Program-made: the position numbers and the translations under genes
The notes under the pieces: generated by a model
What the model saw: only the letters and a program-made list of their open reading frames with translations
The model's database searches: none
What the model was told of the DNA's origin: nothing
Shown here: positions 26,279 through 34,633 of the stretch, in pieces
Layout of the letters: every line of letters starts with the position of its first letter
Position numbering within the stretch: position 1 is the stretch's first letter
Assembly: GCA_036405235.1 (NCBI GenBank)
Contig: DASWYA010000001.1
Location: 62,001-126,000, forward strand
Length of the DNA stretch: 64,000 nt
Direction of reading: 5' to 3'
Origin: JASLCR01 sp036405235
GTDB taxonomy: Bacteria > Patescibacteriota > Saccharimonadia > Saccharimonadales > Saccharimonadaceae

Positions 26279-26307
26279 TTGACAAAATAGGTAATTATGT
26301 CTATACT
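26279..26307 (+). promoter_or_regulatory. Consensus promoter of the kinase-like gene
   Basis: TTGACA at 26279-26284, a 17-base spacer and TATACT at 26302-26307. The ATG is 12 bases further on, giving a leader of only about five bases. Confidence 0.75.
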
Positions 26308-26319
26308 ATAGATTAATAT

Positions 26320-27246
26320 ATGAAAATACGACCGAAATCTCCAGAAGAGCTTCAGGCTCAATATGCCTCATACGGAGAAGGTGTTGAGTACTCTCAATCC
26401 GATAAGGTGTTCCTTGCTCTTGCAGAGAGGGGAATTGCCGACACGGTAACTCTTGATTCAGAGGGTAAGCAAGATTATCTTCGTCATCTTCGTTCAATGG
26501 ACGGAGAGAAAAAAGAGGAGATAAAGAAACGGGCGGCTATGCTTGCGCATTACGATGAGTTCAAGCAACCTGTCGGACAGCTCCTGAACAGTGAAGATGT
26601 AGTTGAGCTCGGAAAAGGCACTCGTTCTACCGTATATCTCTTGGTGCTGGATGATAAGAAATATGCAGTTCGAGTGCCGCGCATTATAAGTAATAGACTT
26701 GTTCATAATCATTTGTCCGCAGGTGTGGCTGCTCAAGGTCTGGTAGGTCTTGAAAAGATAATTGCTGCATCATACAAAGATAAAGTTGTCATCTCTGAAG
26801 CTGTTACGGGAAAGCACGCAACAGAAATGTCGCGAGAGGAGGCTGAGGCTGTTCCTGATTCGCACATTGAAGCATTTGTAGAAGCAAGGATTGAAGCGTC
26901 TAGGCGCGGTATTGGTATTGATATGCATTCGCAGAATATTCTTTATAGCCCAGCAGATGGGTTTACAGACATAGATTATGGACTTCTTCCTCAGCCAAAA
27001 GAGCTTACTACTGTTGACGCTGTACATGGCATCTTAAGCTCTTTTTCGTCAGATGATAACCGTGGCGTAGAGGGCGAGGCAGAGCGGCAGAATTTGTCGG
27101 CTATGCATCGTCGAATAGTTACGTATGCAATGGACAATCTAGATCATGAAGAGAGAGCAAGACTCCTGCAAGCCGTAAGTTCGCGGCGGGTAACAAATCA
27201 GCTATTTGATGATGCGAGTCGCATTGGTGGATTTACAGTTTTTTAA
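26320..27246 (+). CDS. Protein-kinase-like / phosphotransferase-fold protein
   Basis: 308-aa protein with a kinase-like core after about 90 helical N-terminal residues. A Gly-rich loop LGKGTRSTVYLL (98-108), a catalytic loop GIDMHSQNILY (Asp201, Asn206) and a DFG-like DIDYG (217-221) are visible. The ATP-binding Lys strand reads KYAVRVPR, so Arg118 stands where Lys is expected. It could be an atypical kinase or a pseudokinase, and the target is unknown. It has its own consensus promoter and converges with the TRM11-like gene (14-base overlap). Confidence 0.7.
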   Translation: MKIRPKSPEELQAQYASYGEGVEYSQSDKVFLALAERGIADTVTLDSEGKQDYLRHLRSMDGEKKEEIKKRAAMLAHYDEFKQPVGQLLNSEDVVELGKGTRSTVYLLVLDDKKYAVRVPRIISNRLVHNHLSAGVAAQGLVGLEKIIAASYKDKVVISEAVTGKHATEMSREEAEAVPDSHIEAFVEARIEASRRGIGIDMHSQNILYSPADGFTDIDYGLLPQPKELTTVDAVHGILSSFSSDDNRGVEGEAERQNLSAMHRRIVTYAMDNLDHEERARLLQAVSSRRVTNQLFDDASRIGGFTVF

Positions 27247-28390
27247 GCACGAGAAGCTGGCGTGCAACAACCTGGTCTTCACGGTAGTAGAGTAAATCTT
27301 TATCGCTAACATGCTGCAAGGCTTGTCGAGCGTAGCCGAGGGAATCAAACTTGTTTATTACGTCGAGGTGAGTGAAGTTGCCGTGAGTATCTCGCCAAGC
27401 TGGGATAGCAATGCAGAGTGGGGTGCCCTGCTTGATTTGCTTTGCTAAATTCTTTAGAAAACTACTCGTGATGTGGTCGACGGTACGCTTTACCTCGGCA
27501 AGTTTTTCAGTACTTGGTGGTGCGCTGAATGGCTGGCCAAGGTAAGTCTCAGCTGCTACTGCATCTATAGATAAATGCCACTCGGTTGTCATTGCGTCGC
27601 CTTGCTCTATGGCTATGTCATTTTCGAGGTGATATTTTTCTTTTGCCCATGCGAGATTTACTCGGGAATAGTCGATCATTTTATCCGATAGATCAGTACC
27701 GTAGACATCGTAGCCCATCAATGCAGCCTCTTGGAGTACAACACCTGTGCCACAAAAAGGATCAAGTACTCGGGCGTTTTCGGTGGGGTGTGCAAGATTT
27801 ATCATGATCTGTGCCAGCTTGGGCGGGAGCATGCCGACAAAAGCATCTGTCTTTGGGCGAGCTTGGTCGCGAGCGGCATACGCATCGATATTTTGAACCC
27901 CAGTGACCTGGCCGAGTAAAGTGCTGGCGCCATCACGAATAAAAACGAGTTCCACACCGAGCTCACTAGCAAGTTTATTGTGATAGGTTTGAGCACTCGA
28001 GAGAGCTGATTCCGTATTTGGAATTACGCGAACGGAACGACCAGCTGCTTTGACGACCTTCTTGAGCGAAAGCATGTTGGCGTTGATCTTAGCTACAGGC
28101 ATATCAAGGCCGTAGATACTTACACCCAGCTTTAGTTTGCCTTCGGGGACGTACTCTAGGTGACGAGGAAGCTCTCTGCGACAGTAGTCAAAGACTTTTT
28201 GAGGGTTGGTGGTCTGAAGTGTTGTGAGATGTTTGGCGATCTTAACGCTTCCGCCAAGTCGATTGAGATCGATATCTGCGTTGACATCGGCAAATCCTCC
28301 CTTGATAGGGCGAATGTTGTCTGAACCAAATTGTTGTTCGAGCTCCGCCAGGCCGAGGGCGGGTTGGCGACCGAGAATACACAGTGTCAT
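27233..28390 (-). CDS. TRM11-like SAM-dependent RNA methyltransferase
   Basis: Predicted tRNA guanine-N2-type methyltransferase of 385 aa. The N-terminal half resembles a THUMP-like RNA-binding region; the C-terminal half has motif I VLDPFCGTGVVLQEAALMG and acidic loop YGTDLSDKM. At motif IV, where relatives have DPPYG or NPPYG, it reads AAETYLG, so catalysis or target may differ. TACAAT on the minus strand (28403-28398) ends seven bases before the ATG, inside the palindrome ATTGTACAAT. Divergent from the UPF0104 membrane gene across a repeat element. Confidence 0.8.
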   Translation of the reverse strand: MTLCILGRQPALGLAELEQQFGSDNIRPIKGGFADVNADIDLNRLGGSVKIAKHLTTLQTTNPQKVFDYCRRELPRHLEYVPEGKLKLGVSIYGLDMPVAKINANMLSLKKVVKAAGRSVRVIPNTESALSSAQTYHNKLASELGVELVFIRDGASTLLGQVTGVQNIDAYAARDQARPKTDAFVGMLPPKLAQIMINLAHPTENARVLDPFCGTGVVLQEAALMGYDVYGTDLSDKMIDYSRVNLAWAKEKYHLENDIAIEQGDAMTTEWHLSIDAVAAETYLGQPFSAPPSTEKLAEVKRTVDHITSSFLKNLAKQIKQGTPLCIAIPAWRDTHGNFTHLDVINKFDSLGYARQALQHVSDKDLLYYREDQVVARQLLVLKKL

Positions 28391-28400
28391 GCAGTTTATT

Positions 28401-28481
28401 GTACAATAACTTCGTTGTTATATGTCCTCACTCGGTCGAAAAGAACGAATTCTTTTCGACTCTCGTTTCGTAGTACAATAA
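28401..28481 (+). repeat. Promoter-linked dispersed repeat, copy A
   Basis: Left flank 28401-28433, a perfect 11-bp inverted repeat GTCGAAAAGAA / TTCTTTTCGAC (28435-28445 and 28450-28460, loop CGAA), and right flank 28461-28481. The right flank is identical over 21 bases to 47309-47329. The left flank matches 47251-47283 at 28 of 33 bases, but the palindromic centres differ. The right flank contains the -10 TACAAT of the downstream gene. Confidence 0.75.
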
Positions 28482-28486
28482 GTAGC

Positions 28487-29518
28487 ATGTCATTTCGAAC
28501 TTGGGCAAGCATTGTCACTCTAGTACTTCTTGGACTCATTATCTTTGCTGCGTGGCATGAGATAGAAAGGGCGTGGCACCTACTTGGTACAGTGAATTTA
28601 TGGATACTTGCTTTGTCGATTCCGGCGCAGATATTTGTATACTTTGTTGCTGGTGAGATGATGTTCTCGTATCTTCGCGATAAGAAATTGATCAACCATA
28701 TAAGTGTTGCGGAGCAGGCGCGAATGGCACTTGAGATGAATTTTGTGAATCACACTCTTCCGAGTGCTGGCGTCAGCGGTATTTCGTATATGACGTGGCG
28801 ACTTCATAAATATGGTGTACCACCAGGACGTGCAACGATGGCACAGCTGGTGAGGTTTGTCGCGGCTTTTGCGGCATTTATTACGCTACTCGCAGTAGCA
28901 CTTATCGCTATAACAATCGATGGAAACATCAACAGGTGGATAATATTATTCAGCTCGTTGATTGCGTTCGCCATGATTGGTGGTACGGGATTGATGATCT
29001 TTCTCGTCAGCAGTCCATCTCGGAGCGAGAAGTTTAGTGGCTGGTTGGTGCGAGCAGGGAATCGAGTACTTGCATTGGTGCGAGTACCAGCGGCAAAGTT
29101 TCGATTGCAATCTTCAATGATAGAACGCTTTTTCAAGGAGATGCACCAAGATTATCTTGAGTTAAAACGCGAGAAAAGACTCCTGCTTAAGCCTTTCCTG
29201 TGGGGGCTCGCGTTTACGGCTGGTGATGTGCTGCTATTTATGATTACGTTTTGGGCGCTTGGAATATCAATAAACCCTGCGCCAGTGCTGATCGCTTATG
29301 GCCTTGCTATGATTGCTGGATTTGTGATGGTGACACCTGGTGGAGCAGGTGCTTACGAAGCGATAATGGTGGCGTTCTTGGCGATTGCTGGTATTTCTGC
29401 GGGTACTGCAATCGCTGGCATCTTACTGACTCGCGTGATACTGCTCGTCTGTACGATTGGTCTTGGCTATGTATTTTATCAACATGCATTGATTAAGTAT
29501 GGAAAACGTAAAACTTAG
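28487..29518 (+). CDS. UPF0104 / lysylphosphatidylglycerol-synthase-type membrane protein
   Basis: Multi-pass membrane protein of 343 aa starting at ATG 28487 (MSFRTWASIVTLVLL). TACAAT (28474-28479) ends seven bases before this codon, which rules out longer starts in the open frame. About seven to eight membrane segments are seen. The family marks are NFVNHTLPSAGVSG and the late VMVTPGGAGAYEAIMVAFLAIAG. Relatives are proposed flippases for lipid-linked molecules or the transmembrane part of MprF. The aminoacyl-transferase domain is absent. xseA starts inside its 3' end. Confidence 0.85.
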   Translation: MSFRTWASIVTLVLLGLIIFAAWHEIERAWHLLGTVNLWILALSIPAQIFVYFVAGEMMFSYLRDKKLINHISVAEQARMALEMNFVNHTLPSAGVSGISYMTWRLHKYGVPPGRATMAQLVRFVAAFAAFITLLAVALIAITIDGNINRWIILFSSLIAFAMIGGTGLMIFLVSSPSRSEKFSGWLVRAGNRVLALVRVPAAKFRLQSSMIERFFKEMHQDYLELKREKRLLLKPFLWGLAFTAGDVLLFMITFWALGISINPAPVLIAYGLAMIAGFVMVTPGGAGAYEAIMVAFLAIAGISAGTAIAGILLTRVILLVCTIGLGYVFYQHALIKYGKRKT

Positions 29519-30590
29519 CGTCTCGGATTTTATAGCGCTGACAAATCAGACGCTTGAATATGCCTACCCATTTGTAGAAATTGAGGGTGAGGTTGCGAGT
29601 TTTAAGGTAAATCAAGGCAAGTATGTCTTTTTTGACTTAAAAGATGCCGAGTCTACGGTTGGCTGTTTTATGATGGTATTTGCATTGCGGATTCCGATTG
29701 AAGATGGTATGAAGGTCATCGTGAGAGCTAGCCCGAAGCTGACGAAATGGGGAAAATTCAGTCTGACTGTGCAATCGATTCGTCCAAGTGGTGAAGGTAG
29801 TTTGAAGAAAAGTTTTGAGCTACTCAAGGTTAAACTAGAAAAAGAAGGGCTTTTCGCCTCAGAGCGTAAAAGGATTTTGCCTTCTATGCCTCAAACTGTG
29901 GCGGTTATTTCTAGTACTGGAGCAGCCGGCTACGCAGATTTTATGAAGATTATCGATGAGCGGTGGGGTGGTATGCAGGTTGAAGTAGCGCATGTGCAAG
30001 TCCAGGGAGAAAGTGCGGCTGACCAGATTATTAGAGCGATCCGGCATTTCAATGAGCAGCCAGAGCTAGCAGATGTCCTCGTAGTGATACGTGGTGGTGG
30101 TAGTGCAGACGATCTCTCGGTATTTAATGATGAGTTGCTCGTGAGGGCAATAGCCAGCAGCCGAATCCCGACATTAACTGGCATTGGGCATGAAATCGAC
30201 GAGAGTTTGGCTGATTTGGCGGCAGATGTACGAGCCTCTACGCCAAGTAACGCAGCAGAGCGGTTAGTGCCTGAGAAACAAGAGATACAGCGACATGTAC
30301 GTCAGTCGATTTTGCGTATGGCTGGAGCGGCAACAAGTGCGATTGATCAGACGGCAAGAGAGGTATCGATAGAGCTCGAGCGAGCAGCAAAGGCATTTGA
30401 ATATCGTCACGAACAGATCCTGCAAAAAGTTTCAGGATTAAGCGGAAAACTAGCTGCATATGATCCGGCTCGAGTGCTGGCGCGCGGTTATAGCATTGTG
30501 CGTGGCGAGCGTAAGCTTGGGTCTGAAATTGAAATTGAATCGGCACGAGAAATAATAAAAGCGGAGGTAGTGTATGTCGAAAAAAAATGA
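29499..30590 (+). CDS. xseA: Exodeoxyribonuclease VII large subunit
   Basis: Catalytic subunit of the single-strand exonuclease VII. The 363-aa protein is somewhat short (usual 400-450). It has the N-terminal OB fold (PFVEIEGEVASFKVNQGKYVFFDLKD) and the nuclease core with VAVISSTGAAGYADF, VVIRGGGSADDLSVFND and TGIGHEIDESLADLAAD. A shortened coiled coil and the final DPARVLARGYSIV follow. It starts within the 3' end of the preceding membrane gene (20-base overlap) and overlaps xseB by 17 bases. Confidence 0.95.
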   Translation: MENVKLSVSDFIALTNQTLEYAYPFVEIEGEVASFKVNQGKYVFFDLKDAESTVGCFMMVFALRIPIEDGMKVIVRASPKLTKWGKFSLTVQSIRPSGEGSLKKSFELLKVKLEKEGLFASERKRILPSMPQTVAVISSTGAAGYADFMKIIDERWGGMQVEVAHVQVQGESAADQIIRAIRHFNEQPELADVLVVIRGGGSADDLSVFNDELLVRAIASSRIPTLTGIGHEIDESLADLAADVRASTPSNAAERLVPEKQEIQRHVRQSILRMAGAATSAIDQTAREVSIELERAAKAFEYRHEQILQKVSGLSGKLAAYDPARVLARGYSIVRGERKLGSEIEIESAREIIKAEVVYVEKK

Positions 30591-30783
30591 AGAAACAATT
30601 GCTGAGAAATTAGCACGACTTGGTGAGTTAGTTGCGTGGTTTGAGAGTGATGAATTCGAGATCGAGAAGGCAGCTGAGAAATTTAAAAACGCTGAATTGC
30701 TTGCTAGTGAGATCGAGAAAGAACTCGGTGAATTTAAAAATACGATTACAGTTCTAAAGAAAGATTTTAGCCGCGAGGCGTAA
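30574..30783 (+). CDS. xseB: Exodeoxyribonuclease VII small subunit
   Basis: 69-aa helical subunit that assembles with XseA. The sequence EKLARLGELVAWFESDEFEIEKAAEKFKNAELLASEIEKEL has the typical XseB spacing. It overlaps the xseA 3' end, with GGAGG upstream of the ATG, which couples the two subunits. The next gene begins one base after its stop. Confidence 0.93.
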   Translation: MSKKNEETIAEKLARLGELVAWFESDEFEIEKAAEKFKNAELLASEIEKELGEFKNTITVLKKDFSREA

Positions 30784-30784
30784 G

Positions 30785-31300
30785 ATGGATATACTCCTTG
30801 GGTGTCTCGTAGGTGTGATAGTACTGTTTGGATTTGTCGTGTTTTTTGGTGCGCCGTATGTTCCGTCAAGGCAAAAGCATCTGGAGTATGCATTCGATAA
30901 GCTGTATAGGCTGTCTGGAAAAGACTTGCTTCTTGATCTTGGTTCTGGTGACGGAAAGGTGCTGCGTGAGGCTGCAAGGCGTGGAGCTCGAGCGGTTGGC
31001 TTTGAGCTCAATCCGCTACTTGTCTTTATAGCGAATCTTCTCAGTAAGGATAAGAGAAAAGCTGTCAGTCATGTTGCAAACATATGGACGAAACCATTTC
31101 CGGCCGAGACAACAGTTGTATATATTTTTGGAGATAGTAGGGATATCGAAAAACTTGAAAAAAGAATTTCCCATGAAGCAGCTCGCCTGGAGAGAAAACT
31201 TTACGTCATGAGTTACGGATTTAAGCTACCAAATCATACCGCGAAGAAGCACCTGGCTGCGTACTATCTATATGAAATTAAACCTTTACAACCGAGGTAA
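30785..31300 (+). CDS. Membrane-anchored SAM methyltransferase, FAM173-like
   Basis: 171-aa protein with an N-terminal membrane segment (LLGCLVGVIVLFGFVVFFGAPYVP) and a compact class I methyltransferase domain. Motif I is LLDLGSGDGKVLREAARRGARAVGFELNPLL, followed by VSHVANIWTKPF and VVYIFGDSRDIEKL. This order resembles FAM173/ATPSCKMT proteins, which in eukaryotes methylate a lysine of the ATP synthase c-subunit. The bacterial substrate is unknown. It is probably co-transcribed with xseAB (one-base gap). Confidence 0.75.
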   Translation: MDILLGCLVGVIVLFGFVVFFGAPYVPSRQKHLEYAFDKLYRLSGKDLLLDLGSGDGKVLREAARRGARAVGFELNPLLVFIANLLSKDKRKAVSHVANIWTKPFPAETTVVYIFGDSRDIEKLEKRISHEAARLERKLYVMSYGFKLPNHTAKKHLAAYYLYEIKPLQPR

Positions 31301-31320
31301 GCACAAGTATAATGTCGGAT

Positions 31321-31977
31321 ATGACTAAAAGAATTCAAGAGCAGGGTAATGTAAGTGGAAGTTTGATAGCGGTTATTTTACTAGCTATTGGTCTTGTGGC
31401 GGTAGCAGGCTTGTCTATTTGGCTGTATGTACAATATAGCGATCAGAAAAACAATGTCGATGCAAAGGTGCAGGCTGCTGAAGCTGAAGCTGTGAAAGAT
31501 ACTCAAGAGAAAGATGAGGCAAAGTTTGCAGAGCGCGAGAAAGAGCCAAACGCTGACTTTATTGGTCCTGATGATTATGGACGACTAACATTCAAATACC
31601 CAAAGACCTGGAGTGTGTATGTGGCGAAAGACGTCACAAGAGGCGGTAACTTTGAGGCATATCTCAACCCTAAAACAGTACCTCCTGTTGGCGAGGCAAG
31701 CCAGCGCTTTGCCCTCAGGGTTGTTATCCAGAATCAAGAGTATGACAGAGTCATTGCTACCTATGACGGTCAAGTCAAAAAAGGCGACCTAAAAAGCTCT
31801 ACTGTGAGTGCAAATGGCGTAAGCGGTACACGTCTTGACGGTAGTTTCTCAAAAGATATACGAGGTGCCGTAGTAATGTTTAAGCTTCGTGATAAGACCA
31901 TTTCTGTCTTTACTGATGCGGATACATTTAAGCCTGATTTTGAGAAGATTATTCAGACTATTGAATTCAACGCGTAG
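31321..31977 (+). CDS. Hypothetical membrane-anchored protein, PsbP-like fold possible
   Basis: 218 aa from ATG 31321 (MTKRIQEQGNVSGS). The earlier in-frame ATG at 31312 lies inside the -10 box TATAAT (31308-31313) and cannot be transcribed from it. A membrane segment (LIAVILLAIGLVAVAGLSIWLYV) is followed by a Lys/Glu/Ala linker and an outer domain of about 140 residues. That domain has YGRLTFKYPKTWSVYV, which recalls PsbP-like lipoprotein domains. The function is unknown. Confidence 0.7.
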   Translation: MTKRIQEQGNVSGSLIAVILLAIGLVAVAGLSIWLYVQYSDQKNNVDAKVQAAEAEAVKDTQEKDEAKFAEREKEPNADFIGPDDYGRLTFKYPKTWSVYVAKDVTRGGNFEAYLNPKTVPPVGEASQRFALRVVIQNQEYDRVIATYDGQVKKGDLKSSTVSANGVSGTRLDGSFSKDIRGAVVMFKLRDKTISVFTDADTFKPDFEKIIQTIEFNA

Positions 31978-32032
31978 TTAACTGCCAAGATCCGAATCCA
32001 TTCGAGTTCTAAATCTGCTACACTAGGAGTAT

Positions 32033-32770
32033 ATGATCACAGGAGGGGATCCGAGTGCATTTTCTAGTGGGCGGTCTCTTCAAGATATCTCAAGCTTGAG
32101 TGTGGCGGCTCATGAGTTGAAGACACCTCTAGCTCTAGTACGGCAGCTTGCTTTAGAGTTGCAGGGCGGTGATTTGCCCTTGGAAGACAGAGTGGTGATA
32201 CTTGAGCAGATCCAGCTTATCAGTGAAAAGGCTCTCAGACTTACATCGAATATTGCGAAGTCAGAGCAGCTGCAGATACGCCTTTTCCCGACTACATCTC
32301 TCTATCCCGGAGCAATCTGTAATGACGTAGCCAAGGAGATAACGCCACTATATGCGGCTGCTGGTCGTGTACTTTCCGTATCATCGAAAGCGCAGCGTCT
32401 TGTAGTGGCAAATCATGATCTCTTGCGCCGCGTCCTCCTGAATTTTGCTGACAATGCGCTACATTACAGTAGCGAACAGGGGGTAGTCGAACTGTATACA
32501 CAGCTTAGGCGTAAGGAAGATGTGGTACGATTTGGTGTGCGAGATTATGGACCAGTCTTGCCAGCTAAGGTTTGGCGACAGCTAAACCAAGGAATCAGCG
32601 GAGACGCAGACACTGGAGACTCGGCGAGACCAGATAGTAGTGGACTTGGCCTAGTGATTGCTCATAGATTCGCGGAAGCTCTGGAAGGTAATATTGGGGC
32701 AATCCGCCATAGGGATGGGGCTTCATTTTATATAGATCTACCGATATCAAAGCAACTGGCGCTGCTATGA
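32033..32770 (+). CDS. Soluble sensor histidine kinase without sensor domain
   Basis: 245-aa kinase core. The H-box is VAAHELKTPLALVRQ (His27), the N-box LLNFADNALHYSS, the G1 box VRDYGP, and the G2 box SSGLGLVIAHRFAEALEG. Only about 20 residues precede the dimerisation domain and no membrane segment exists, so its input must come from another protein or an internal signal. TACACT (32019-32024) ends eight bases before the ATG. It overlaps the following receiver gene by four bases, which marks the pair as cognate. Confidence 0.92.
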   Translation: MITGGDPSAFSSGRSLQDISSLSVAAHELKTPLALVRQLALELQGGDLPLEDRVVILEQIQLISEKALRLTSNIAKSEQLQIRLFPTTSLYPGAICNDVAKEITPLYAAAGRVLSVSSKAQRLVVANHDLLRRVLLNFADNALHYSSEQGVVELYTQLRRKEDVVRFGVRDYGPVLPAKVWRQLNQGISGDADTGDSARPDSSGLGLVIAHRFAEALEGNIGAIRHRDGASFYIDLPISKQLALL

Positions 32771-33132
32771 ACCTGAAGGTTGTTGTCGTTGAGGATAACC
32801 CACTTCTCCTCGCGCAGTATGTGCGAACGCTTGAGAAGGCAGATATTGAGGTGCAGAGTACTGACAATTCGTTTACGGCGATTGACTTGATAGACGATAC
32901 GGCACCCAATGTTATCTTACTCGATATGTTGCTCAAGGGGCCGAATGCGCTGACTCTACTTCACGAACTCAAGTCACATGAAGACCTAACATCGATACCA
33001 GTTGTAGTGATCAGCAGTATGGCTGAGGATGTGAGTCTTGATCAACTACGAGCATACGGTGTAGTAGACGTGCTCGATAAAACCTCGATGCATCCAAGAG
33101 ATATCGTCCGAGCTGTGAAGAGGTGGGTGTGA
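32767..33132 (+). CDS. Response regulator, receiver domain only
   Basis: 121-aa CheY-like receiver. Acidic residues are in VVVEDNPLLL, the phosphoacceptor Asp in VILLDMLLKG, the Ser/Thr position in VVISSMA, and Lys in VLDKTSMH. No DNA-binding or enzymatic output domain is present. It overlaps the histidine kinase (ATGA) and the recO start, so kinase, receiver and recO form one transcript. The output target is unknown. Confidence 0.92.
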   Translation: MNLKVVVVEDNPLLLAQYVRTLEKADIEVQSTDNSFTAIDLIDDTAPNVILLDMLLKGPNALTLLHELKSHEDLTSIPVVVISSMAEDVSLDQLRAYGVVDVLDKTSMHPRDIVRAVKRWV

Positions 33133-33809
33133 GTAAAATCATTCGCACTAAGGCGATTGTGCTTCGTCGGACAAACTACGGGGAGGCGGATAGAATCTTG
33201 CAGCTTCTAACACCCGAGCATGGCAAGGTAAGTGCAATTGCCAAGGGAGTGCGACGCGAAAAGAGTAAACTTGCGGGAGGGATTGAACTTTTTGCAAGGC
33301 TTGATCTTACGGTTAATTTTGGAAAAAGTGACTTAGGTATTATCACGGGCTCGCGACTTGAGCAATTTTATGGTTCAATACTTGCTGATTATGACCGGCT
33401 GCAATTCGCATATGAAGTTGTGAAACAGATGAATAAAGCAGCTGAGACTCTCGATGAACCGGCCTTTTTTGACTTACTCGATCAGACGCTTGCGTGTCTT
33501 GATGACGACAAAATATCTCTTAAGGCGGTGCAGACATGGTTTTGGTTGCAGCTTGCGATCTTGCTGGGTGTTGGCCTCAACCTCGCTACAGACGATAAAG
33601 GTATGAAGCTTGTCGAAGATGCCATGTATGATTTTGATGAAGTACAGGTCGTTTTTGTGTTCAGAGAAAAGGGTAGATTCTCGAGTGACCACATAAAGCT
33701 GCTCAGACTACTGAGTGCGCAGCCACCAAGCCTTGCCACTAAAGTAGAGGGCATAGAAAAATTTATAGATGATTGCCTATGGCTTGCTGAGCGAGCAAGT
33801 GCTCACTAG
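33129..33809 (+). CDS. recO: DNA repair protein RecO
   Basis: Mediates RecA loading in the RecF pathway and anneals single strands. It starts at GTG 33129, overlapping the receiver stop; GTG 33123 is possible. About 226 aa. The N-terminal OB fold IIRTKAIVLRRTNYGEADRILQLLTPEHGKVSAIAKGVRR is characteristic. The C-terminal helical domain lacks the zinc-binding Cys cluster. It converges with the TPR-like gene (four-base overlap). Confidence 0.92.
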   Translation: MSKIIRTKAIVLRRTNYGEADRILQLLTPEHGKVSAIAKGVRREKSKLAGGIELFARLDLTVNFGKSDLGIITGSRLEQFYGSILADYDRLQFAYEVVKQMNKAAETLDEPAFFDLLDQTLACLDDDKISLKAVQTWFWLQLAILLGVGLNLATDDKGMKLVEDAMYDFDEVQVVFVFREKGRFSSDHIKLLRLLSAQPPSLATKVEGIEKFIDDCLWLAERASAH

Positions 33810-34576
33810 ATCTTTGGGATGATCTTTTTTGCAAACTGCAAGCCAGAGTCTGCTAAGTGAAAAGCTGTACGCGTTGCTGCGACACCAATCTTGAGAGGAT
33901 TGAGAGAGGGTGATCTTTCCTTGGATTTGGGGAATTGATCTCTTATTGATGGATCTATATGTGCCTCAACAAAACTAACTACGCGAGCTACTTCCGAAGA
34001 GAGAGTGCCACTGTCGTAGCCAGAGAGAAAGTCTAGGATGCGATCTTTTGCTGCGTCGCTATCGTCTGAGCCTGACAGAATTAAGGCGCGGTCGTAATAT
34101 GTCTGGGTGATCAGTTTATGGCGTACGCCCTTTTGGTGTGCCTCAGGGACGTGCTGAAATTTTTCCTGGTCAAGTTCGTGCTCCGAGAGAGCGAAATCTG
34201 CGATGCGAAGAGCGGCATCGTATTCGCCAGCAGTAATATATGTCTGGCTGAGATTTCGCGCAAGACGTGCACGAGTAAGGAAGTGTTTGTCTTTTTCTCC
34301 CTCGAGAAGCTTAAGGCCAGCGAGCGATAGCCGCTCTGCTTCCTTTAAATTACCTCCATTTGACTCAAAAACTGCATTTTGATCATACAGTTCAGCGACC
34401 CATTCTTTTGAATTGGATACGCCAAGATTAACAAGTTTCCAAGCATCGCCAAGTAATCTTGTTGCCTCCTTACGAGGTAGGTTCTTGATGTCTTTTAAGA
34501 CATCTCGAACAGGTGAGCTTTGCTTGCTGAGCTCTGGGCTCGAAATTTGGTCTTTATAATCATTTTCGTTTGACAC
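33806..34576 (-). CDS. TPR-like repeat protein, 256 aa
   Basis: Unknown soluble protein that starts with GTG at 34576 (read MSNENDYKDQ). Middle segments look like tetratricopeptide helices: AVFESNGGNLKEAERLSLAGLKLLEGE, LARNLSQTYITAGEYDAALRIADFALSEHE and QTYYDRALILSGSDDSDAAKDRILDFL. TPR proteins act as protein-interaction scaffolds. TATAAT on the minus strand (34590-34585) ends eight bases before the GTG. It is divergent from glyS. Confidence 0.7.
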   Translation of the reverse strand: MSNENDYKDQISSPELSKQSSPVRDVLKDIKNLPRKEATRLLGDAWKLVNLGVSNSKEWVAELYDQNAVFESNGGNLKEAERLSLAGLKLLEGEKDKHFLTRARLARNLSQTYITAGEYDAALRIADFALSEHELDQEKFQHVPEAHQKGVRHKLITQTYYDRALILSGSDDSDAAKDRILDFLSGYDSGTLSSEVARVVSFVEAHIDPSIRDQFPKSKERSPSLNPLKIGVAATRTAFHLADSGLQFAKKIIPKI

Positions 34577-34633
34577 AACGTATAATTATACATACTTTTT
34601 TCAGAGGTGTCAATCTGTTATACTTGTCGTAAT

